Under the pieces are notes generated by a model. The model was not told the origin of the DNA and did no database searches. It worked only from the letters and a program-made list of their open reading frames with translations. Shown in pieces: positions 35,883 to 43,315 of a DNA stretch of 64,000 nt (the first letter of the stretch is position 1; each line of letters begins with the position of its first letter). Position numbers and translations under genes: made by a program. This DNA comes from JACQHC01 sp035559715 (lineage in GTDB: Bacteria; Gemmatimonadota; Gemmatimonadetes; Gemmatimonadales; GWC2-71-9). The DNA lies in contig DATMAW010000161.1 in assembly GCA_035559715.1 (NCBI GenBank), forward strand, positions 14,212-78,211. The letters run 5' to 3'.

Positions 35883-37247
35883 CTAGTCCAGCTGCCCTGA
35901 TTGGATCAGTCTCCGAAGCCGCTGTCGCGAAACGCCCAAGCGCTGTGCCGCATGACTCCGGTTGCCCTGGCACTGTTCGAGCATCAGGCGGGCGGCGGTG
36001 CGACTGATCTCCCGCAGCGACGCCGGAAACGGCAGGCTGCCACTGGAGGGGATTGGGGCTGCATCACCTCTAGGTACGAGCTCGGACGGCCGCACCTCCC
36101 CTGGCGGGGACAGCAGCAGGGCGCGTTCGACGGCGTTCTTCAGCTCGCGAATATTCCCGGGCCAGTGGTAACTGCGGAGCGCCTGGCGGACCTCGGGCGT
36201 CAGCGACGGGACCGGGAGGCCGTGCTGTCGCGCCAGCGACTCCAGTAGGGCCGCGCTGATGAGGATCGTATCCTCTCCCCGTTCCCGCAGTGGCGGCAAC
36301 TCGAGCACGATGACGCTAAGCCGGAAGTACAGGTCGCTGCGGAAAGTCCCGTGCTTCACGGCGTGTTCGAGGTTCTCGTTCGTAGCGGCGAGAATGCGCA
36401 CGTCCACGGTCCGGCTCTTCGTGCCGCCTACGCGCCGAATGCTCTTGTCGTCCAGGACCCTGAGCAGCTTGGCCTGCGTTTCGAGGGGGAGGGTCCCCAC
36501 CTCGTCGAGGAACAGCGTACCTCCGTCGGCCACTTCAAACAGCCCCGGCTTGGCGACGTGGGCGTCGGTGAACGCGCCACGTTCGTGCCCGAACAACTCG
36601 GACTCCACCAGGCGTTCCGGCAGCGCGGAGCAGTTGACCGCGACGAACGGGGCCGCGCGCCGGGGGCCGCCGTCGTGAATGGCGCGAGCGAGTAACTCCT
36701 TTCCAGTCCCCGTTTCTCCGACAATGAGCGCCGTTGCGTCGCGCCGCTGCAAGATCATTGAAGCGCGGGCGAGGGTGGCCTTCAATGCGTCGCTGTCCCC
36801 GACCAGAGCGGAGAAGGCCTCGTCCTTCGCCTTCAGTTGCAGTTGCTCCGCGCGCCGCATGTGATGGCGGTGGCGATCAACCGCGGCCCCGAGGGCATTG
36901 CGCAGGAGCTCGAGGTCTTCGGGGAGGGCGAAGTAGTCAGCGGCACCGCGCTGCACCAGTGCCGTGGCGGTGCGGCGGCTGGGGTCGGCTCCAACGACGA
37001 GAATAGGACATGACAGGCCTTCCCTCTGCGCATCGAGCCAGTTGCGGGCCTCTTGCTCTGCGCCACCCGCTGCGAGGACAACAGCGGCAACCTCCGGAGT
37101 CGCTATGCAGGCATCGTTCGCGTCCAGGAATGAGACTACCGCTCCGCCTCCTGGGACTTGCCCCCAGATGTCGGCGAAGGCCCTGGAAAGCTCGACAACA
37201 AGTACGCGAGTGACGCCCAACAGTCCTCCGTTTTCCTCTCGGTGCAC
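35883..37247 (-). CDS. Sigma-54-dependent transcriptional activator (NtrC family)
   Basis: 454 residues with a GTG at 37247. A TTG about ten codons later, just behind GGAGGA, is a real alternative start. N-terminus (about 10-120) looks like a receiver but has no phosphoacceptor Asp at the expected strand (AAVVLAAGG). The AAA+ domain holds Walker A GETGTGKE (about 176), the L1 loop GAFTDA (about 224) in place of GAFTGA, Walker B GGTLFLDEVG and the Arg finger region. A Fis-type helix-turn-helix ends the protein (SHAAQRLGVSRQRLRRLI). Probably controls the lipoprotein-TPR unit downstream and the divergent HD-GYP gene. Confidence 0.92.
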   Translation of the reverse strand: MHREENGGLLGVTRVLVVELSRAFADIWGQVPGGGAVVSFLDANDACIATPEVAAVVLAAGGAEQEARNWLDAQREGLSCPILVVGADPSRRTATALVQRGAADYFALPEDLELLRNALGAAVDRHRHHMRRAEQLQLKAKDEAFSALVGDSDALKATLARASMILQRRDATALIVGETGTGKELLARAIHDGGPRRAAPFVAVNCSALPERLVESELFGHERGAFTDAHVAKPGLFEVADGGTLFLDEVGTLPLETQAKLLRVLDDKSIRRVGGTKSRTVDVRILAATNENLEHAVKHGTFRSDLYFRLSVIVLELPPLRERGEDTILISAALLESLARQHGLPVPSLTPEVRQALRSYHWPGNIRELKNAVERALLLSPPGEVRPSELVPRGDAAPIPSSGSLPFPASLREISRTAARLMLEQCQGNRSHAAQRLGVSRQRLRRLIQSGQLD

Positions 37248-37318
37248 GGCTGCGTGTGGGTGAAGGCATGTCAGCTAGCACAAAACGTACCAGTACTTGG
37301 CTTCTGGGGTGTCATTGT

Positions 37319-37328
37319 AACACGTTGT
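37319..37328 (+). promoter_or_regulatory. Operator-like AACACGTTGT, HD-GYP side
   Basis: Identical to the site at 35777-35786. It sits 30 bases upstream of the GG of the candidate sigma-54 promoter and about 70 bases from the activator's own start, so it could also serve autoregulation. Flanks read TTGT before and CAAT after, giving a partly palindromic element. Confidence 0.4.
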
Positions 37329-37357
37329 CAATAAACAATTTCCAGAGATATGTGACG

Positions 37358-37372
37358 TGGCGCGCACGTTGC
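37358..37372 (+). promoter_or_regulatory. Candidate sigma-54 promoter of the HD-GYP gene
   Basis: TGGCGCGCACGTTGC fits TGGCACG-N4-TTGC with one mismatch and exact GG-to-GC spacing. It is 59 bases before the ATG at 37431 and downstream of the operator-like site. The neighbouring activator gene makes the match credible. Confidence 0.6.
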
Positions 37373-37430
37373 CTCTTTCATCAACCGATACGCGACGCAC
37401 CACCGCCACAGTCTGCTTCGGAGCTACAAC

Positions 37431-38171
37431 ATGGAACGAATCGTATCGGCGACGGCCCGCAGGCGGCTCCCGCCCCCGTTTTTCCCGGCTCGGACCAGGG
37501 CCCGAAGCAGGAGCAGCCGAATCGCCGAGAGACAGCGCTGGCGCTCTGTTATAGGCGTCGCGAGGCAGCTCGATGTGTCGGATCTCTGCACGGCGGGGCA
37601 CTCCATCCGAGTGGGGGGCCTTGCCCACGCCATGGCCCGTCAATTGGGCCTGTCACGGCGGGAAGTCCGCCTGATTCGGATCGGGGGGCTGCTGCACGAC
37701 ATCGGCAAGGTGGGGGTGCCCAAGGCGTTGCTTTCCAAACCGGAGCCGCTCACGGACGATGAGTACCGTCGAGTCATGGCTCACACCACGCTCGGCGCCC
37801 GCATGCTCGCGCCGCTCGGCACGCGATATCCGACGATCCTGGGGATCGTTCGGTGGCACCACGAGCGCGTTGACGGGCGCGGTCTGCCGGATGGGTTGCG
37901 CGGCGACGCCATTCCCCTCGGCGCGCGCATCGTGGCCGTGGCGGACGCGTTCGACGCGATGACGAGCGCGAGGCCGTATCGCCGCTTCCCGCTCTCGGCG
38001 GCAGAGGCCATCGTCGAGCTTGAGCACGGCGCGGGCACTCAATTCGACGCCACCTGTGTGCGGGCGCTCCGCTGTGCGTGGTCCACCGCCCTCGCCGACA
38101 TCGCAAGCACGATGATGCGGTCCCCGACAGCCCCGGGAGGGCTGGTTGGCGCCCTGGCACCTCTGACCTAG
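37431..38171 (+). CDS. HD-GYP domain protein
   Basis: 246 residues. After a basic 45-residue N-terminus with no recognised domain comes the HD-GYP fold: HSIRVGGLAHAMA, HDIGKVGVP at about 89-97, MAHTTLGARML, HHERVDGRGLPDG at about 143-155 (the GYP is GLP), and DAFDAMTSARPYR. All metal ligands appear present. The family hydrolyses cyclic di-GMP or related dinucleotides, but GLP variants are not always active. A diguanylate cyclase lies elsewhere in the window. Divergent from the sigma-54 activator. Confidence 0.88.
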   Translation: MERIVSATARRRLPPPFFPARTRARSRSSRIAERQRWRSVIGVARQLDVSDLCTAGHSIRVGGLAHAMARQLGLSRREVRLIRIGGLLHDIGKVGVPKALLSKPEPLTDDEYRRVMAHTTLGARMLAPLGTRYPTILGIVRWHHERVDGRGLPDGLRGDAIPLGARIVAVADAFDAMTSARPYRRFPLSAAEAIVELEHGAGTQFDATCVRALRCAWSTALADIASTMMRSPTAPGGLVGALAPLT

Positions 38172-38240
38172 ATCCGGGTACGCTGGGAGGGACTACAAGC
38201 GGCTGGCCACAGAGCGGAGAATCGAGGTCTCCAAACAAGG

Positions 38241-38452
38241 GCTAAGCTCTTCGACCGACCCGACGAGGTACGCAATTCCGAGAAGGGGAGCCTCGCCGGC
38301 CACCCCACCGCGGCGTTCGACGACGGCCGCATCTTCGACCTGACGCCCGGCACGGTGTTCTACATCCCCCGGAGCCGCACGACAGTCGGGTGGTGGGCAA
38401 CGAGCCCTATGTCTCTCTGCATCTCCTGGGGGCCGATCGGTACGCGAAGTAG
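38241..38452 (+). pseudogene. Cupin gene remnant, internally deleted and frameshifted
   Basis: The frame starts AKLFDRPDEVRNSEKGS, a typical N-terminus of small cupins, then jumps to AAFDDGRIFDLTPGTVFYIP, the cupin's second motif, with the middle (roughly 40-60 residues) missing. A shift to another frame after FYIP continues EPHDSRVVGNEPYVSLHLLG and stops at 38450-38452. Together these are fragments of one cupin. No usable start codon. The rest of the gap 38172-38538 shows nothing else. Confidence 0.55.
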
Positions 38453-38538
38453 TCCCTCCATGACGCGTGCCTGGAGCGCCGTCGAGTCACGCCACTTCTT
38501 GACACCGGCTTGACGCCGGGCCCGGACCTTGGCCCGGT

Positions 38539-40857
38539 ATGCATCAACGCGCATTGGCATTCTTTCGCCGATTGATTCGTCATCGGACGGCTGTGCTCGG
38601 CGCCACGGGCGTCGTCGTCCTGGTGGCGGTCCTGGGCGCCCGCCGTGTGCGCGTGGACTTCAGCGTGGAGCAGTTCTTCCTCCCATCCGGGCCGGAGCGG
38701 GAGGCGTTCGACGCCTATCGCCACACCTTCCCCCGCGAGGACGCACAGGTCACCCTCTTCTGGCAGGACGCCCGCCCGCCCGGCATCGTCCTGTACCGCG
38801 ACATGGAGCGCGCCGCCCGGTTGTTCGAGGAGGCGGGCCTCGAGGACGTGCGGTGGATCGGCAACGCGCTGGTGGCCGAGTCGGAAGGCGACGCCGGGCT
38901 GTCGCTGGTACCGTTGCTGGACTCGATCACCACCGACAACGTGGTAGCCGCGCGCCTCGCGCGCCATCGCGACGATCCCCTGCTCCGAGGTTTCCTGTGG
39001 GACGCTGGCCAGCACGTGTTCGCCCTGCACGGCTACCTGGCTCCCGAGCAGAACCACGACGCCGGCCGGCGCGCGGTGGAAGAGACCCTCACCGAGCGGC
39101 TCGCCGCGCTCCGCGTGCAGTCCGCGCATCTGGTGCTGGGCGGCCTGCCCATCGCCCGATCCCGCGCGCCCAAGCTGCTGGCCCGCGACCTCAACGTGCT
39201 GGCCGCCGCGGCCGTGGCGATCTCCGGAGTTGTCCTGTTGTACTTCCTGCGCCATCCCCTCCAGGTGGTGCTGCTGCTGGCCTCCGTGGCGCCAGCGTAT
39301 CTCTGCACCGTGGGCCTCATGGGCGTTCTCGGGAAGCCCATCAGCGTACTGACCAGCTTCATCCCGGTGGTGGTCCTGGTGGTGGGGATGAGCGACGCCG
39401 TCCACCTCGTGGCCGAGTTCCGCCGGCGCCTGGCCGCGGCCGAGCCTGCGGCGGACGCCGTGACGCACACGTTCGCCACGCTCGCGGTGCCGTGCTTCTA
39501 CACATCGCTCACCACCGCCATTGGCTTTGGGACCCTCGCCGGAACCGGCATCGGCATGGTCATGGATTTCGGCCTGTTCACCGCGCTGGCGATCCTCCTC
39601 ACCTACTCGTTCACGTCCACGCTGCTTCCGGTCTTGCTCTCTTTCGTACGCCCCCGCGCGTTCGACGATTGCGGGCTGTCCGCTCCCTGGATCCGCCGTC
39701 TCGTGGCCGCCGGGGTGGCGCAGCTTCGCCGCCGGCGTCGCACGGTGGCACTGAGCCTCGGGAGCCTGAGCGTGGCGGGACTCATTCTCGGCCTTGGGCT
39801 CCGGGTCAACACCCTGCTGATAGACGACATCAACCGGCGGGCGGCGATCATGCGAGACATCCGCTGGATCGAGTCGCGGGGATTCGGCCTGTTCCAGCTC
39901 GTGATCCACGTCAAGGCGGGCGGTGCTGAGCCGCTGCACCGCCCCGAAGCCCTGGCCTGGATGAACGGCGTTCGGGACTTCATGCGGAGCGACCCACTGG
40001 TGTTGAGCGCGTTCGCTCCAGCGGATCTGATTACGCCGCTCGCGCACGCGTTCGACGATACCGGCGGCAACGAGGGCGTGATCACCTCCACCGAAGAGGC
40101 AGCCCAGTTGTTGTTGCTGGTCGAAATGGCGGACCGCGGGGTGGTGCGCTCCCTCTATGCGCAGCCGGAGGGCGAGGCCCAGGTCATTGCCACCGTGCGA
40201 GACGCGGGGTCGGTCGAACTGCAACCGTTCCTCGATCGCGTGGACGCGTATCTCAACGCGCACCCCTTCCCGGATGGGACGGCCGGACCCACCGGGACGG
40301 TGATCATGATCCAGGCGTTCACCGCCAGGCTGCTCCGCAACCTGGTCCCGAGCGTGGCGCTGGCGATGATCCTGATCTGTGCCTGCGTCATGTGGATGTT
40401 CCGTTCGGTTCGACTCGGCCTGCTGGCGATCCTGCCCAACCTGATCCCGCTGGCCGTGTTACTCGGCGCCATGCGGCTCGGTGCGTTCGACCTCAAGCCG
40501 TCCACCATCCTAGTCTTCTCGGTGGCGTTTGGGATCGCGGTGGACAACTCCATTCATCTACTGGGGCGCTTCCTCAGCGCCACGACACAGACGCCGGCTG
40601 TGGAGGCGGCGCTGGAGGAGGCGCTGCAAGCCGCGGGCCCCGCGCTGGTGATGAACACCGTGGTCGTGGTGGCGGGATTCGCGGTGCTGCTGGCGTCCAG
40701 TTTCCAGGTGCTCTTGCTCATCGGCCTCATGACGGTGGTGAGCGCGGTGGCCGCGCTGGCCGCCAACCTGTTCGTCTTTCCGGCGATCGTGGCCGTGGCA
40801 TGGAGGCGCGCCCCGGCACGCGGGGCCCTGCCGCGCCGACTGGAGCGAGTCATATGA
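38539..40857 (+). CDS. MMPL/RND-superfamily transporter
   Basis: 772 residues. Twelve helices in the two-repeat RND layout: helix 1 at about 15-33, a periplasmic loop, helices 2-6 at about 210-385, helix 7 at about 400-420, a second loop, and helices 8-12 at about 595-765. Motifs such as VVVLVVGMSDAVHLVAEF and FSVAFGIAVDNSIHLLGRF are typical of MMPL and hopanoid-type exporters. Driven by the proton gradient, exports lipids or hydrophobic molecules from the inner membrane. Its stop overlaps the next start (ATGA). Confidence 0.9.
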   Translation: MHQRALAFFRRLIRHRTAVLGATGVVVLVAVLGARRVRVDFSVEQFFLPSGPEREAFDAYRHTFPREDAQVTLFWQDARPPGIVLYRDMERAARLFEEAGLEDVRWIGNALVAESEGDAGLSLVPLLDSITTDNVVAARLARHRDDPLLRGFLWDAGQHVFALHGYLAPEQNHDAGRRAVEETLTERLAALRVQSAHLVLGGLPIARSRAPKLLARDLNVLAAAAVAISGVVLLYFLRHPLQVVLLLASVAPAYLCTVGLMGVLGKPISVLTSFIPVVVLVVGMSDAVHLVAEFRRRLAAAEPAADAVTHTFATLAVPCFYTSLTTAIGFGTLAGTGIGMVMDFGLFTALAILLTYSFTSTLLPVLLSFVRPRAFDDCGLSAPWIRRLVAAGVAQLRRRRRTVALSLGSLSVAGLILGLGLRVNTLLIDDINRRAAIMRDIRWIESRGFGLFQLVIHVKAGGAEPLHRPEALAWMNGVRDFMRSDPLVLSAFAPADLITPLAHAFDDTGGNEGVITSTEEAAQLLLLVEMADRGVVRSLYAQPEGEAQVIATVRDAGSVELQPFLDRVDAYLNAHPFPDGTAGPTGTVIMIQAFTARLLRNLVPSVALAMILICACVMWMFRSVRLGLLAILPNLIPLAVLLGAMRLGAFDLKPSTILVFSVAFGIAVDNSIHLLGRFLSATTQTPAVEAALEEALQAAGPALVMNTVVVVAGFAVLLASSFQVLLLIGLMTVVSAVAALAANLFVFPAIVAVAWRRAPARGALPRRLERVI

Positions 40858-41663
40858 ACGCGTCGAGAACGGTGAAGGCCCTGAGACTCGGCCGCGCTGC
40901 CGCATTCCTCGTGCTGGGCGCGCCGGTCCAACGCCTCGGGGCGCAAGAGGCGGCATCCGAATCGGGGCGGCAAATCGCCGAACGCGCGATTGCCCAGCTC
41001 AAGGGCTACGGTGACGTGGCGGCCGAGATCACGATCGTGCTCAAAGCCCGCCGGGGCGATGCCAGAACCTGGACCGTGCGGTTGCTGAGTCTGGAGCAGC
41101 CCGGCGTCGAGCGAACCATCGTGGTCTTCGAGCGACCGCGGGACGTGCGGGGAACGGCGCTGCTCACGGCCACGCGGCCCGGGCGCGAGAACGAGCAGTG
41201 GCTCTATCTGCCGGCGGTGGGCAGGGTGAAACGCATCGCGTCGCAGGGCCGCTCCAGCTCGTTCATGGGGACGGAGTTCTCGTATGAAGACGTCGCGCCC
41301 GACGACGCGGCCCGATACCGCTACGGCGAGACGCGCGCCGACACGCTGGACGGCGTCCCGGTGACTGCGGTGGAGCGGTTTCCGCAGGATCCCGGATCCG
41401 CCTACGGTCGTCAGCTCCTGTGGGTGGACGGCGACGATCGGCCGATCCGCATTGACTACTTCGACCGCGCCGGCTCGCAGGTCAAGACACTCCATTACCG
41501 CGGCTATCGGTTGCGGGCAGGTCGCTTCTGGCGCGCCGACGAGATGGAGATGGTGAACCACAAGACGCTGGCCAGCACCACGCTGCTGTGGACCGCGTAT
41601 CGGTTTGGCGCCGGGCTTCGCGCGAGCGATTTCGAGCCCGACGCCCTGGGTCGAACGCCATGA
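40854..41663 (+). CDS. Periplasmic LolA-like outer membrane lipoprotein-sorting protein
   Basis: 269 residues from ATG at 40854, overlapping the transporter stop. Signal peptide ends near LGAQE. Beta-rich half-barrel with WLYLPAVGRVKRI and GTEFSYEDV, marks of the LolA-like group that sits beside MMPL transporters. It would carry a lipid or lipoprotein across the periplasm. Tightly coupled between an inner membrane exporter and an outer membrane barrel (ATGA at both ends), so the three likely form one transport route. Confidence 0.88.
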   Translation: MNASRTVKALRLGRAAAFLVLGAPVQRLGAQEAASESGRQIAERAIAQLKGYGDVAAEITIVLKARRGDARTWTVRLLSLEQPGVERTIVVFERPRDVRGTALLTATRPGRENEQWLYLPAVGRVKRIASQGRSSSFMGTEFSYEDVAPDDAARYRYGETRADTLDGVPVTAVERFPQDPGSAYGRQLLWVDGDDRPIRIDYFDRAGSQVKTLHYRGYRLRAGRFWRADEMEMVNHKTLASTTLLWTAYRFGAGLRASDFEPDALGRTP

Positions 41664-42886
41664 AACCTCGCAGGCTTCGGCGAGCGCATCCACTCGGTCG
41701 CTGCGCATCCCCCGTGTTTCCGCCGCCTGCTAGGGCTGTCCTGGCGTTCGGGTGCGCGCTGGCCTGGTTGCTGCCTGCGGCGGCCTCCGCGCAATGGCGC
41801 GGCGACATTGGCATCACGGAGCGGCTCTATGCGTCGCCGGGGGCCGGGGTCGGCCCGGCGCGCCATGAACCGGTCATCGTCGCCGGCGCCGCGGGCCGCA
41901 CACGGTTGGGAGCGGCGCGCCTCGCGTTCGGGGCGTCGGTGCGGGCCGGTGATGAAGATTATGGTGTTCTCGCCGACGTGCATGAGTTGAGCGCGGGGCT
42001 GACGCGCGGCCGGTGGTCCTTGCGAGCCGGCGTCTCCCAAGTGTCCTGGGGCGTGCTGGAGTCCGCGCAGCTGGTGGACGTGCTCAACCAGCGGGCAATG
42101 GTCCCCGGTGTCAGCGGCGGACTCAAGCTGGGCCAGCCTATGGTCAACCTGGGAGTCCGCGGGATCTGGGGGACGGGGACGGTGGACTTCTATCTGTTGC
42201 CGTGGTTTCGTGCCCGGCCGTTCGTGGGACGGGCCGCGCGCGTGTGGTCCGGTCAGATGGTGAGCGCAGACGAGCCGGCATTCGGTCCCGCGGACGGAAG
42301 GCATCGCATGGACTGGGCGGTGCGCGGCACGCGGGGCTTCGGCGAGTGGGACGTGGGCCTGAGTCTCTTTCGGGGCACGGATCGCGAGCCGGCATTCCAA
42401 TCCCTCATCGGCGAGGAAGGCTTTGGCCGATTACTGCCGCGCTACGACGTGGTCCGGCGGGTGGGCGTGGACATCCAGTGGACTCACGGCCGCTGGCTGG
42501 GCAAACTGGAAGCCGCGAGCGGCAACCCGTCGTCAGGTCGCTACGTGGCCGTTGGTACGGGACTCGAATTCGCGCCGGCGGACTACGTGAGCGCGTTCGT
42601 GGAATACGTGCACGACAGCCGCGGAGCCAGGGCGCCCACGTCGTTGGAGCGTGACGTGTGTGTCGGCGGCCGCCTGCTCTACCGTGACGGACATGTGGGT
42701 CTCCGCGGCTCGGTGGACCGTGTCACCGGCAACGCTTCGGTGGGGTTCGAGACGGCGCGCCGGCTCTCCAATTCGACCGCGGTGACGCTCCAGGCCATGG
42801 CGTTCCTGGGCGACGCGGCCAGCGAGCCGCCGGTGGCGCTACGCCACGACAGCAACGTCGCACTCGGCGTGCATCGCTACTTCTGA
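41660..42886 (+). CDS. Outer membrane beta-barrel protein of the MMPL operon
   Basis: 408 residues from ATG at 41660. A long basic leader is followed by a signal peptide core (VLAFGCALAWLLPAAASAQ). The mature part alternates short aromatic strands with Gly-rich turns (RWSLRAGVSQVSWGVLES, FYLLPWFRARPF) and ends in the C-terminal aromatic HRYF typical of barrel insertion. No named family recognised with certainty. Probably the outer membrane acceptor for the substrate moved by the two upstream proteins. Confidence 0.75.
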   Translation: MKPRRLRRAHPLGRCASPVFPPPARAVLAFGCALAWLLPAAASAQWRGDIGITERLYASPGAGVGPARHEPVIVAGAAGRTRLGAARLAFGASVRAGDEDYGVLADVHELSAGLTRGRWSLRAGVSQVSWGVLESAQLVDVLNQRAMVPGVSGGLKLGQPMVNLGVRGIWGTGTVDFYLLPWFRARPFVGRAARVWSGQMVSADEPAFGPADGRHRMDWAVRGTRGFGEWDVGLSLFRGTDREPAFQSLIGEEGFGRLLPRYDVVRRVGVDIQWTHGRWLGKLEAASGNPSSGRYVAVGTGLEFAPADYVSAFVEYVHDSRGARAPTSLERDVCVGGRLLYRDGHVGLRGSVDRVTGNASVGFETARRLSNSTAVTLQAMAFLGDAASEPPVALRHDSNVALGVHRYF

Positions 42887-43315
42887 GCCGGGTCCTCCGC
42901 GCGGAACGCGGGACTAGCCGGTGGCTCGCCGGGCGGCTCAATTTGGTGCCGTTCGGTCGGCGGGTCCGCTCAAGAGTGAGATGAACGACGCGACGATTCG
43001 TGTGGTGGATCGCGCCGATCTACTCCGTGGCAACATTCAGTCTTGCGACCCGAGCGGATGCACTCGCCTCCGCGATGCCTATGGGCCGAGCCAACCAACC
43101 ACCGCGAGCATCCGCAACCGCCGCTCCGCACGTCGCCGGTCACGACTTTGCGCGCGCCGGTCCGCGTTCATCCGCCGGTCGGATCGTGCTGACCCCTGGC
43201 CCCCGGAGCCCCCAGACGTCGAATCAGATGTCATGACTGCGCGTGGCTCCTTTGAAGGGAAAGGGTCTACTGGCAATGGCCACCCGGTCGCCCACCGCAG
43301 CACCGCAAGGTGACC
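42887..43315. other. 429-base gap with repeat copy B
   Basis: No complete gene. A short open frame from ATG 42981 (MNDATIRVVDRADLLRGNIQS) runs into the repeat and loses sense. This may be a cut gene start. Otherwise only repeat copy B is recognised. Confidence 0.4.
43042..43092 (+). repeat. Dispersed 51-bp repeat, copy B
   Basis: Starts CTTGCGACCCGAGCGG, ends TATGGGCCGAGCC; two differences from copy A over 51 bases. Lies between the MMPL operon and the kinase-like barrel gene. As in copy A, the upstream open frame reads into it. Confidence 0.75.
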
